From: BD1-7 clade bacterium
GTDB lineage: Bacteria > Pseudomonadota > Gammaproteobacteria > Pseudomonadales > DT-91
DNA: 64,000 nucleotides
Direction: 5' to 3'
NCBI GenBank assembly: GCA_902705865.1
Contig: CACSIO010000012.1
Coordinates: 310,001-374,000 of the forward strand
Shown here: positions 27,255 to 35,617 of the stretch, in pieces
Layout of the letters: each line of letters begins with the position of its first letter
Position numbering within the stretch: the first letter of the stretch is position 1
The notes under the pieces: generated by a model
Told to the model about the DNA's origin: nothing
The model's input: only the letters and a program-made list of their open reading frames with translations
The model's database searches: none
Made by a program: the position numbers and the translations under genes

Positions 27255-27836
27255 ATGACGATCGATAAACCCACACAGTGGTACTTTGCTTACGGCTCCA
27301 ACCTTTGCCGCGAGGTTCGTGAAGAGCGTCGAGCCTTACAGCCGCTAATGGCGCAAACTGCCGTGCTCCATGACTATTCCTTGGCGTTTAATCACCCGGG
27401 TATTCCCGTTATTGAGCCCTGTTTTGCGAATCTACGAGCGGTACCGGGTGCACGTGTATTCGGTATGGCTTATCAATTGTCTGATGATGATGCATGCAAG
27501 TTGAACAGTAGCGAAGGTGAGAACTACCAGATTGTCGACCTGACCGTGTACGCAGACAATATTGGCGAAATTGATTGTTTCAGTTACGTCAGCATCGATA
27601 CGATCGAGGGCAAACGACCTTCGCGCCGCTATTTGCATAAGATCATTAACGGCGCATCAGAAAATTCGTTGCCGGATGCTTACATCGACGATCTACGTCA
27701 GGTCGCAACGACGCATATTCCTGTGGTGTCTGGGGTTATGGATCAGGTTAGCCGTCACATCCTTAGCCGTTCGACGTCGGGAAAGCGGGTGTTGTTTCCG
27801 GGAATACGGCTGGGCGCACATCGTACGGAAAGCTGA
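27255..27836 (+). CDS. Gamma-glutamylcyclotransferase-like protein
   Basis: A 193-residue protein of the AIG2/GGCT fold. The substrate-binding motif YFAYGSNL (Tyr13-Gly-Ser-Asn16) stands at the N-terminus, and the segment SSEGENYQIVDLTVY supplies the candidate catalytic Glu. The family converts gamma-glutamyl amino acids or related amides to 5-oxoproline, in glutathione or toxin turnover. The ATG at 27255 follows GGGATACC; a TTG six codons earlier is possible. The C-terminus is longer than in minimal GGCT proteins. Substrate not predictable. Confidence 0.8.
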   Translation: MTIDKPTQWYFAYGSNLCREVREERRALQPLMAQTAVLHDYSLAFNHPGIPVIEPCFANLRAVPGARVFGMAYQLSDDDACKLNSSEGENYQIVDLTVYADNIGEIDCFSYVSIDTIEGKRPSRRYLHKIINGASENSLPDAYIDDLRQVATTHIPVVSGVMDQVSRHILSRSTSGKRVLFPGIRLGAHRTES

Positions 27837-28059
27837 TGTTGATGCGTGTTTCCATCCCTTAATATTTACCTCGTTTATTACCGTTCATCGCCGATTCTGA
27901 CGTCTTCGCCCGTGTATTCGACCGAATAGTGAACGACGAAGAGGTTGTGCGTTCTCACTTCCAAACATCTATTTGACTAACAGCTCTCATAGGTTCGAAT
28001 CCTTTCAATGGATTGCCACGGACGGCCAAAAATCATAATACTAATTTTGAGGCTTCTCC

Positions 28060-29118
28060 GTGAAATTGACCATCAAGCTTGCGCTGGCATTGGCCTGCTT
28101 TAGTGCTTCAACATGCTTTGCTTTTACCCAACCGACACACAAGCGGATTGTGTTGGACGCTATTGATTACGTCAAAGCGCACCCTGATAAACACAAATAC
28201 CAGGTGATTGAGGCGGCCGCGCGTGCTGCCGGTTACGACCTTGAAGCCTTTGCGGAGGCAATGGGGCAGGGTGCATACGATGTGGATGATTTTGCTGATA
28301 CCTATTTGTGTGGGGCAATGACGGGCGATTGTGTGATGACGCCTGCATACGGCGTTATTACTGCGATCCCTACGTATACCGCGTATTGGCACTTTCAAAA
28401 TCAAACTCGGGGCTCGGATATTCACGGCAATGATTTTGGCGGTTACAACTACAGCGAGTTGACGGTGAACGGCACCATCGATGATATGGCAGCAGCGTGG
28501 CTGTATGGCGATCATCTTGATGATGGAGAAGGCGGCATGACGGGCGTTTGCCTGTTCGGGCACTGTCTCGAAAATAGCCGCTATAACAGCTACGACATCA
28601 CCGAAGCCAATTACCGTATCGGCTCACAATCGGATAAATCCATGTACGCGCAATTCCAGAGTGCTGCATTTCAACCGATCGATAATCTTGTTCAATATTG
28701 GTACTCGCAGTTTTTGCTTCAACCCAGTGCCCAAACTCTGGGTTTTGTGATGCATGCGACGGACTTATTGCAACCGCATCACACCTGGACGACCTCCGAT
28801 CATAATCACTCGGGTTGGGAGTCTTGGATTGAAGATTACTATGACGTTAAGGCGCTGAATGATGACCAACTGATCACTGAAGCCCTAGAGAATTTTGTTC
28901 CTTTGCCGGCCGACGCAACCGATATTCGGCCCTTGATAACACAAGGCGGCAATATTTCTTATTCCATGGGCGGGAGTGTTTTGCACAGTAAAGCTGACGC
29001 CGATCGGACCGAGGTCGCTCGTATTGTGATTCCCCATGCGATCGCCATGGTGGTTTTATTACTTGATCATGCGGCGGGGCGTTTTGAACAACAATCGATC
29101 GCCGACGTCGATCACTGA
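28060..29118 (+). CDS. Secreted phospholipase C/S1-P1 nuclease-like protein
   Basis: A 352-residue exported protein. The GTG start has GAGG (28049-28052) at a spacing of seven. Signal peptide: KLTIKLALALACFSASTCFA, cleaved before FTQPTHKRIVLDAI, where an N-terminal His matches the first metal ligands of zinc-dependent phospholipase C and S1/P1 nuclease. The central motif has His232, Asp235, QPHH with His241, then NHSGWE with His250 and Glu254. The D..QP.H and H...E spacings agree with the family, but the first His-Asp spacing is three residues instead of four. Hydrolysis of a phosphoester is inferred. It is the first gene of a tight three-gene group. Confidence 0.6.
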   Translation: MKLTIKLALALACFSASTCFAFTQPTHKRIVLDAIDYVKAHPDKHKYQVIEAAARAAGYDLEAFAEAMGQGAYDVDDFADTYLCGAMTGDCVMTPAYGVITAIPTYTAYWHFQNQTRGSDIHGNDFGGYNYSELTVNGTIDDMAAAWLYGDHLDDGEGGMTGVCLFGHCLENSRYNSYDITEANYRIGSQSDKSMYAQFQSAAFQPIDNLVQYWYSQFLLQPSAQTLGFVMHATDLLQPHHTWTTSDHNHSGWESWIEDYYDVKALNDDQLITEALENFVPLPADATDIRPLITQGGNISYSMGGSVLHSKADADRTEVARIVIPHAIAMVVLLLDHAAGRFEQQSIADVDH

Positions 29119-29127
29119 TTCAGCGCT

Positions 29128-30405
29128 GTGCAGAGTTTTAGTATGTGGCAATGTAATACGCTTCAGCGTGCGGGTGTTTTGGGCATGTATTTGTTGGCGG
29201 CTTCGGTTTTCGCAAGCCCGATGATGCCTTCTGGGGAATCCGTGAAGGATCTCTCTGCGGTAGAGTTGCGACTTAAAGCTGCGGCCGGTTCAAACAGCCC
29301 CCCAGCAGAGCTTAAACGCCGATGGCACGATGAAACTCTGCTCGCAGCCTATGGCCGTAAGATGGGCTGGCTAAACGCAAACAAATCAACGCGTCAGGTT
29401 GGGTTTTCTGATGAAGCATTGGTTGAACAGGGCGTTGCGCAGATACTGCAATTTGGTGCACCGGTGCGTCTTGCTGTTGCACAGTGCCGAATAGTGCCAA
29501 TTGACCAGGCGGCTTCAGGAGGAACGATGCGGAGCCTTGCAGCGCTGTCATCCGGGAAGCCGTCGCTCGGTATTGCTTTGAACGATAAACAACAACAGTA
29601 CGCAAAGACGCATCCGTTAATATCCGTGGTAACCGACCACGATAAACGCAATGTAACGTTGTGGGATATCTGGCAGCGCGAAAACATTCAGGGCAAATCT
29701 CGATTGCGTCAGGGTGATAGTGAATATCTGCAGCAAGCCAGTGTTCGTGTTGCTGAGCAAACCTGTATCCATGTGGTCGCTGAGCAGGCCTATCCTGAAT
29801 TAACGCACGAGATTACGCATATGTTGCAGGATTCTCTGGATGCAGAAAAAGTACGTCGGCATATGGGGGTTAGCCACGTTCTGCACGCGGAAAACCCAGT
29901 ACTGAAAGCGCGTGCTGGATCATTACCGTCATCGGCGGTACGTGATTATTACCAATTACACACCACTGACTTTACCCAACCTTTTAAAGCCAAAGCCCGC
30001 TTCTGGCAGTTTCATAATCAGACAAACGCCGATAATGCACGAATGGCATTGGTTCATGGTGAACCCGCCGATGCGGTTGCTCGCCAATACGGGGGAACGC
30101 TAAAGGTCGGGTGGCTTGAGCACAAACCGGGAATGGCTGGCTGGCGTGCATCGGCGATGTTGCTGCAATCCGTCGGGGAAATCAGTAAACCGATGCGTCA
30201 ACCCAATGGTGGAAAAGCGCAATTTGAGATTTTTCAGGTATTGGAAAAACGCGAAAAAACACTGCCGCTTTCAGATACCTCAGTGCAATACGAAGTACGT
30301 CGGGCATTGGCTGCGCAACAGTTACAAACCGAGTATGAATCGCTGCTCGATCAGTTAAGGCGCTCAGGTTCAGCGGCGAGTTCAAAATCAGAGAGCAACC
30401 TGTGA
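29128..30405 (+). CDS. Exported parvulin-like (PpiC/SurA-type) foldase
   Basis: A 425-residue exported protein. The signal peptide is within the first ~30 residues (GVLGMYLLAASVFA). Residues ~289-380 resemble a parvulin peptidyl-prolyl isomerase domain: GEPADAVARQYGGTLKVGWL, then LLQSVGEISKPMRQPNG and FEIFQVLEKREKTLPLSD, which follow the order of PpiC/SurA (FA..A..YS....GGDLGW ... GEVS.P). A helical C-terminal tail follows. The N-terminal ~220 residues could be a SurA-like chaperone region. HEITH at 227-231 looks like a metalloprotease motif but is probably chance. GTG (29128) or ATG (29143) may be the start. It overlaps the next gene by four bases. Confidence 0.6.
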   Translation: MQSFSMWQCNTLQRAGVLGMYLLAASVFASPMMPSGESVKDLSAVELRLKAAAGSNSPPAELKRRWHDETLLAAYGRKMGWLNANKSTRQVGFSDEALVEQGVAQILQFGAPVRLAVAQCRIVPIDQAASGGTMRSLAALSSGKPSLGIALNDKQQQYAKTHPLISVVTDHDKRNVTLWDIWQRENIQGKSRLRQGDSEYLQQASVRVAEQTCIHVVAEQAYPELTHEITHMLQDSLDAEKVRRHMGVSHVLHAENPVLKARAGSLPSSAVRDYYQLHTTDFTQPFKAKARFWQFHNQTNADNARMALVHGEPADAVARQYGGTLKVGWLEHKPGMAGWRASAMLLQSVGEISKPMRQPNGGKAQFEIFQVLEKREKTLPLSDTSVQYEVRRALAAQQLQTEYESLLDQLRRSGSAASSKSESNL

Positions 30406-30995
30406 AACAACATACTTCGGCGGTTATAGCGGTGTTTGCGATCGTGGTTTTGGGTTGGGGTGTTCGCTCAATGGGGCCATCCGATAATGATGTGCCAGCG
30501 GCTTCGACAGAAATCACCCCCTCGCCAGTCAATCACCGCAGTGCAGTGGTTGAACCGTTCCCTTTACCGCGGGCTCCATCAATGTCTTTGCCCGAACGCT
30601 CTCCGATACATAAGCGCGAGGTCGTTGTTAAACCAACACCGAAAACGCCAGTGACTGTCGTGCTGGATGAAACAGCGATTGCGTCATTGCGTGATACCCG
30701 AGTTCATGGCGATAAACGCGCGCCAGAGGTCGTTCGCCCAGTGCCTAGAATTAAGCCCACGGCAGATGTGATCGGCAATGAATCGCGTTATCAAGCGTAC
30801 GAAGCGGCGCAGGAGCACGTATTTAAAAATGCGTATCGCAGTGCCGCAGATACCAAAATTGAGACGCTTGAATCCTTAATTCAACAAGCCCGTTCTGCAG
30901 GGGTTGATTCTGAGGCGCTTGATATTGGTGCTAAAAAACTCGAAGCAATACGAGAGATACAACAACGGCTTGCAGCAGATGAATCAGGTGAGTAA
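30402..30995 (+). CDS. Membrane-anchored hypothetical protein
   Basis: A 197-residue protein with one N-terminal helix (SAVIAVFAIVVLGWGV) that should anchor it in the inner membrane with the rest in the periplasm. A Pro/Ser-rich stretch (~30-100) precedes a charged helical C-terminus (AYEAAQEHVFKNAYRS, then ETLESLIQQARSAGV). I do not recognise a family. The GTG start overlaps the stop of the parvulin-like gene (GTGA), showing translational coupling, so it is likely a functional partner of the two exported proteins before it. The Shine-Dalgarno lies within the upstream gene. Confidence 0.6.
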   Translation: MKQHTSAVIAVFAIVVLGWGVRSMGPSDNDVPAASTEITPSPVNHRSAVVEPFPLPRAPSMSLPERSPIHKREVVVKPTPKTPVTVVLDETAIASLRDTRVHGDKRAPEVVRPVPRIKPTADVIGNESRYQAYEAAQEHVFKNAYRSAADTKIETLESLIQQARSAGVDSEALDIGAKKLEAIREIQQRLAADESGE

Positions 30996-31103
30996 CTAGA
31001 GTGAGAAGGAAATCCACTTTTTGTGACTTTGATGGTCCAGCGTGACTCTAGCTGTTAACAATGTGTTCGTTTGTTGATCTCTGCTCGAATCAGCCAATGT
31101 TTG

Positions 31104-31155
31104 AAAAAAGGCACCACCCTAACCAACGAACGATGGGGGTGTATCAGGGGGTGCC
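31104..31155 (-). terminator. Rho-independent terminator of glcB
   Basis: Read on the minus strand, GGCACC (31155-31150) pairs with GGTGCC (31115-31110); a mismatch and two further C-G pairs extend the stem. It is followed by six T residues (31109-31104). The start is 24 bases after the glcB stop. Confidence 0.7.
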
Positions 31156-31178
31156 AGGGTAGTTCGTGTCGGCGGCGA

Positions 31179-33365
31179 TTAGGCTGCCTGACGTATCAAC
31201 TGTGATTTACACTCGCGACGGCGTCGGTGCAGGGTTGGTTCGGTATAGCCGTTAACAACGTCTTTACCGTAAATAATCAACTCCAAAGCTGCGTGCAGAG
31301 CCGGTCGATGCACAATATTACCGATATCCGGCAAAAGTGGCAGATAGCTTGTGTCGCTCGCATTCTGTTGGTCGACCACTTTAGCCATGCGCCCAATGGC
31401 GTCGCGAATATCGTTTTCTGTGCACAGGCCGTGGTGTAACCAATTGCATAAATACTGGCTGGATATACGCAGAGTTGCGCGATCTTCCATTAGGCCAACG
31501 TTATGGATATCCGGCACCTTAGAGCACCCGATACCTTGATCAATCCAGCGTGATACATAGCCGAGGATGCCCTGAATATTGTTGTCGATCTCTTCACGAA
31601 TAGCGTCTGCTGCTAGCGGTTTGCGTAACACCGGAACAGTTAGCAGGGCATCCAAACCTGAATCATCCTGCGGATGCGCTAGCATGTCGCGTTGTACGTC
31701 TTTAACGTCGATCCAGTGGTAGTGCAATGCATGCAGGGTTGCTGCGGTTGGTGAGGGTACCCATGCACAGGTTGCCCCGGCTTTAGGATGTGCGGATTTT
31801 TCCCGCATCATATCGGCCATTTGATCCGGCTTAGGCCACATTCCCTTACCGATTTGCGCACGATTGCGGAAGCCGCAGGCCAACGCAATATCAACATTCC
31901 GCGACTCATATGCGTGAATCCACGGCGTCTTTTTCATTGCATCTTTGGGTAAAAAGGCGCCGGCTTCCATCGAGGTATGAATCTCGTCGCCGGTGCGGTC
32001 TAAAAAGCCGGTATTAACGAAAACAATGCGTTGGCGAGCGGCATAAATACATTGTTTGAGGTTGGCGGATGTACGACGTTCTTCATCCATTAAGCCCATT
32101 TTGATGGTGTGTTGCTGAAGCCCCAGTGCGGATTCGATAAGGTCGAAGGTACGGCAGGCGAAATCCACTTCCTGACTGCCATGCAATTTGGGTTTTACGA
32201 TGTATATGCTGCCGTGATCGGAATTACGGTATGCCGAGTTGCCTTTTACGTCATGCAGGCCAATTAATGTGGTGATGAAGCCGTCAATCAAACCCTCCGG
32301 CGCATTGCTGCCGTCTTCGGTCAGCACCATATCAGTGAACATATGAAGGCCCACGTTACGCACAAACATCAGGCTGCGGGCTTTGGCACAGATCGTATTA
32401 CCCACGGCATCGATATAGGTTTTATCGCCGTTAAGGTGGCGTTCAATTGCTACGTCACCTTTATCAACGGTGGCGCTAAGATCTCCTTTCATCAAGCCTA
32501 ACCAATTGCGGTAACAGTCGATTTTGTCGTTTGCATCCACCGCCGCGACAGAGTCTTCGCAATCCTGAATGGTAGTGATGGCTGATTCGAGCACGATGTC
32601 GCAGATGTTGGCGCGGTCTTTGGCTCCGATGGGGTGGTTTTCGTCGAATACCAGAGCAATATGTAAGCCGTTATTACGGAACAGCAGTTCATCAGGGTGC
32701 AAGGGTTCACCGCTGTAACCCACGTACTGGCGTTCATCAAACAGGTTAGCAATGTCGCCATTGGCTAGCACGGCACAGAGTTTACCGTTGCCGAAGTAGT
32801 AACGGTTAACGTCATGGTGGCTGCCTTCCTCGAGTGGTAGGATTTCGTCCAGTCGCGATTTTGCAGCGTTCACTACACGCGCTGCTCGGGCAGTATCGAA
32901 GCCGTTTTGACGTGTTGTTGTGTTGTCCATGGCATCTGTGCCATACAGTGCATCATAAAGACTGCCCCAGCGCGCATTGGCCGCATTAATGGCATAGCGT
33001 GCGTTTTTTACCGGTACGACTAGCTGCGGGCCGGCAATCCGGGCAACTTCGTCGTCGACATCTGTGGTTTCTATCGTGAAGTCACTGGCGTCAGCTTCCA
33101 GATATCCAATGGTGCGCAAGAAGGCCTGATATTCATCCATCGAATAATCGTGTTTGCGCTTGCGATGCCAAGCATCGATCATGCCCTGCAATTCGGCACG
33201 CTTATTCAGTAAGGCGTGATTTTCATCGGCCAGTGAGGTGACTACGCGACTGAGCCCTTGAAAAATCTGTTGCTCCGATAGTCCGACGCCCGGCATCACT
33301 TCGTTGATGATGAACCGGTGCAGAGCCTCGTCAATCTTCAAACCATGGATATCGATATAAGTCAT
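31179..33365 (-). CDS. glcB: Malate synthase G
   Basis: Condenses glyoxylate and acetyl-CoA to malate in the glyoxylate and glycolate routes; a cytosolic Mg-dependent TIM-barrel monomer. Length 728 residues, close to E. coli GlcB (723). Family segments include MGLMDEERRTSANLKQCI, the G-form marker VDFACRTFDLIESALGLQQ, and WVPSPTAATLHALHYHWIDV near the active-site acids. The ATG at 33365 follows GAGGCGC. It is alone in its operon, with its own terminator at 31104-31155. Consistent with growth on acetate, fatty acids or glycolate. Confidence 0.96.
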   Translation of the reverse strand: MTYIDIHGLKIDEALHRFIINEVMPGVGLSEQQIFQGLSRVVTSLADENHALLNKRAELQGMIDAWHRKRKHDYSMDEYQAFLRTIGYLEADASDFTIETTDVDDEVARIAGPQLVVPVKNARYAINAANARWGSLYDALYGTDAMDNTTTRQNGFDTARAARVVNAAKSRLDEILPLEEGSHHDVNRYYFGNGKLCAVLANGDIANLFDERQYVGYSGEPLHPDELLFRNNGLHIALVFDENHPIGAKDRANICDIVLESAITTIQDCEDSVAAVDANDKIDCYRNWLGLMKGDLSATVDKGDVAIERHLNGDKTYIDAVGNTICAKARSLMFVRNVGLHMFTDMVLTEDGSNAPEGLIDGFITTLIGLHDVKGNSAYRNSDHGSIYIVKPKLHGSQEVDFACRTFDLIESALGLQQHTIKMGLMDEERRTSANLKQCIYAARQRIVFVNTGFLDRTGDEIHTSMEAGAFLPKDAMKKTPWIHAYESRNVDIALACGFRNRAQIGKGMWPKPDQMADMMREKSAHPKAGATCAWVPSPTAATLHALHYHWIDVKDVQRDMLAHPQDDSGLDALLTVPVLRKPLAADAIREEIDNNIQGILGYVSRWIDQGIGCSKVPDIHNVGLMEDRATLRISSQYLCNWLHHGLCTENDIRDAIGRMAKVVDQQNASDTSYLPLLPDIGNIVHRPALHAALELIIYGKDVVNGYTEPTLHRRRRECKSQLIRQAA

Positions 33366-33707
33366 AATCAGCGCCTCGCATACTTATTGCTCTAATGTGT
33401 TTGAATGGTATCTGCTGATTTCAAGAGCGTATAATTCAGTCGCTGTATAACTACCATCACTCAGAGAAATACCCCTGTGAATACTGGTGTGTAGGCCGAT
33501 ATTTGCGAAATTTCTAACATTTTTATTGGGTGATTTTTTACTGTTTTAGAGGTAATGAACGCAGCCGTACAAAAAACTGATTCTGTGTGCGAAACTGAAC
33601 TGAGATAGCCGTCACATTTAGCGGTATCGGAAACAGTGTCATTGTCTATCCGGAGCAGCGACAATGTTGTTTCCCTATCAGGACGACCAACTAACGGGTT
33701 ATATAAG
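33366..33707. other. Divergent control region between glcB and a membrane-anchored gene
   Basis: No gene is seen. TATAAT occurs on the plus strand near 33431, but without a clear -35. The region must contain the promoters of both flanking genes; I cannot place them with confidence. Confidence 0.3.
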
Positions 33708-34409
33708 ATGGAAAGTAATCGATTTTTTCACAGGGTGTGGCAATTCAATGCTGTGGTTATCGCCTTGGCTGGGGTTTTGGCATTGGCGTTATTGTTGTTT
33801 GCGAGTTACCACGTGATTCGTGACGCGACCCGGGAGAGAGCCGTTACAAACGTCGTGAATACGGATGTGGAAACGCCGGCAATATCTGGTTGGGATTACG
33901 GGTTACCGCGCCAAATTGATGGCCATGCCGTCGTTGTGGTGCCTCTGCAGTCGGGTAAAAATATCGGTGCTTCTTATTTCAAGAAAAACCCGGTGTCTGT
34001 TCGAGATTTGTTGTTTATTCGTGTTAAATCTGACGAAAAGCAGTGGTTGTTTGATCGCACCGATTTCTTGATTCTTGAATATGCTTTTTTGGCTGATAAT
34101 TCTTATCGTAGTGATGTACCGGTCAAGGCAGTGATTTATCAAGTGGTTAAAACGGATACCAATAATGATCAGCGGTTATCCTACGATGACACCATAACCA
34201 TTGGCTTATCGCACCCGGATGGCAGCGAATATACTGAGCTGGTTACCGATGTCACTAAGGTTATCGGCAGGGACTGGGTTGATGACGACCGTCTGATGCT
34301 GTTGTATGTCAAAGAGGGTAAAGCGTGGTCAGCAGTGGTGGATCTGGATCGATTCTCGTTTGAAGATGTCTCAGAATTACCGGCTATTAGTGCGCAGGCG
34401 AACCCATAG
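33708..34409 (+). CDS. Membrane-anchored periplasmic protein, unknown function
   Basis: Unrecognised 233-residue protein. One N-terminal helix (AVVIALAGVLALALLLFASY) anchors it; the rest is a beta-rich periplasmic domain with YDDTITIGLSHPDGSEY and LMLLYVKEGKAWSAVVDLD. The text resembles proteins that carry two or three beta hairpins, with no cysteines or repeat seen. I chose the ATG at 33708 because an N-terminal anchor then directly follows the start; a GTG at 33636 would add 24 polar residues. It lies divergent from glcB. Confidence 0.6.
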   Translation: MESNRFFHRVWQFNAVVIALAGVLALALLLFASYHVIRDATRERAVTNVVNTDVETPAISGWDYGLPRQIDGHAVVVVPLQSGKNIGASYFKKNPVSVRDLLFIRVKSDEKQWLFDRTDFLILEYAFLADNSYRSDVPVKAVIYQVVKTDTNNDQRLSYDDTITIGLSHPDGSEYTELVTDVTKVIGRDWVDDDRLMLLYVKEGKAWSAVVDLDRFSFEDVSELPAISAQANP

Positions 34410-34498
34410 TTTTCTGTGATCGTAAGTTTGTTGCGGTAAAACCCTACCCTAATAGAGAGGGAGGGAAAGAGAAAGAGCGATCACATCAACAAAGCCAT

Positions 34499-34561
34499 GA
34501 GGACGACCTCTTGGCTGCCAACCATTCGGGGACGACCCCTTACGATTGTTTTGGAGGTCGT
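34499..34561 (+). promoter_or_regulatory. Guanidine-II (mini-ykkC) riboswitch
   Basis: Two hairpins with the class-defining ACGA loops: P1 GAGG-ACGA-CCTC (34499-34510) and P2 GGGG-ACGA-CCCC (34528-34539). They lie before GGAGG (34553-34557) and the ATG of sugE/gdx at 34563. The 3' part of P1, ACGACCTC (34503-34510), is perfectly complementary to GAGGTCGT (34554-34561), which contains the Shine-Dalgarno. So without guanidine P1 can unfold and mask the ribosome site; guanidine binding to both loops frees it. Known class: guanidine-II riboswitches upstream of Gdx exporters. Confidence 0.95.
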
Positions 34562-34562
34562 T

Positions 34563-34883
34563 ATGTCTTGGGTCGTTCTTTTGTTGGCAGGGCTGTTTGA
34601 AATCGGTTGGGCCATCGGCCTCAAGTATTCAGATGGTTTTACGCGTTTGTATCCCTCAATATTCACCGTTGTGTCGATGGCCATTAGTTTGGGGCTGCTA
34701 AGTCTCGCCCTAAAGCAATTGCCTCTAGGCACTGCTTACGCAATTTGGGTGGGTATCGGTGCTGTCGGCACCGCTATTGTCGGTATGGTTTGGTTGGGTG
34801 AGTCGATGGCCCCAATGCGATTGATAAGCCTCGCTGTGGTTGTTATCGGGTTAGCGGGCTTGAAACTGTCTTCGGTGAGCTAA
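34563..34883 (+). CDS. sugE: Guanidinium exporter Gdx/SugE (small multidrug resistance family)
   Basis: Dual-topology four-helix SMR transporter that exports guanidinium ion in exchange for protons as a homodimer. It has 106 residues; essential Glu13 in [17 protein letters not shown], followed by [22 protein letters not shown] and a final helix [16 protein letters not shown]. The ATG at 34563 has GGAGG five bases upstream; earlier ATG codons fall inside the riboswitch and are rejected. The guanidine-II riboswitch in the leader supports a guanidinium substrate over general drug export. Confidence 0.95.
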   Translation: MSWVVLLLAGLFEIGWAIGLKYSDGFTRLYPSIFTVVSMAISLGLLSLALKQLPLGTAYAIWVGIGAVGTAIVGMVWLGESMAPMRLISLAVVVIGLAGLKLSSVS

Positions 34884-34911
34884 TTGCTGCTGATGTGCGT
34901 CACTTCGGTTA

Positions 34912-35364
34912 CTAACGAAAGTGACGCTCGATCAGTGGCTGCACCAGTGCGCTGTTGTTGAGCAAATCATCGCGGGTCAACAGCAGGTAGCCATTGGGCG
35001 TGCCAAGCCAGGGTGATGTGAGTGATCCTCTGTCGCACGTGATGAGCTTTTCGCCTTCTTTAGCAATGGTGGCATTAAATTGTTTTTCGGCCAATTCAAC
35101 GGAAAGCAGGGTTGCCAATACAATCGGTAAATCCGGTTTCTTTTGGTGCAGGATATCAATGGTTTCGCGCACGCTATAGCTGACCATGGCGTTAAGTGCG
35201 GTTGATACTACAGCACCATGGGCGATGGTTGTATCAGCGCGTTCAAGAGTATTGTCTTCGCGGCATACAAGGGGGTCGTAACCTTGCCCTGCTAAGAATG
35301 CGGTCATGTCATCAACGATAAATGGATGGGGTCTGGCGAGAATAATCGTCTTTGGTGCGGCCAC
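34912..35364 (-). CDS. Hypothetical protein, 150 residues
   Basis: No family recognised. The order of strands and helices (KTIILARPHPFIVDDMTAFL, LPIVLATLLSVE) is reminiscent of a response-regulator-like receiver fold, but the phosphoacceptor region is not evident. No signal peptide. A GTG start at 35364 is preceded by AGGAA at a spacing of seven. It converges with sugE and is divergent from the SSF symporter gene. Confidence 0.55.
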   Translation of the reverse strand: MAAPKTIILARPHPFIVDDMTAFLAGQGYDPLVCREDNTLERADTTIAHGAVVSTALNAMVSYSVRETIDILHQKKPDLPIVLATLLSVELAEKQFNATIAKEGEKLITCDRGSLTSPWLGTPNGYLLLTRDDLLNNSALVQPLIERHFR

Positions 35365-35617
35365 TATTGGTTCCTGGCTTTATTTATAGTTATTAAATCG
35401 GGTGAATAATTCAGGTTAAAACGCTTCCTGCGTTGGGTTGATGTTACGAACACGCGGGCCTCACGCCAGTGTTTGACGACCAGCGGCACTGTTCCAGAAC
35501 GAATAATATCGTTAGGTGATGGGCCGGTGATAACTCTGTGATAATCGACGAAATGTTGAATTATTTGCTCGTCGGTTGTGTCTGAAACTCCACGTGTGGT
35601 GATTTCAGGGTCTATTT

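Noticed and set aside
27992-28002. GGTTCGAATCC, a tRNA T-arm-like sequence before the PLC-like gene
   Set aside because: No matching acceptor strand, anticodon arm or D-arm could be built around it, and the CCA end is missing. Perhaps chance, or a remnant of an attachment site.
29806-29820. HEITH (HExxH) in the parvulin-like protein as a zinc metalloprotease motif
   Set aside because: The surrounding sequence lacks the helix pattern and third ligand of known families, and the rest of the protein fits a parvulin-type foldase better.
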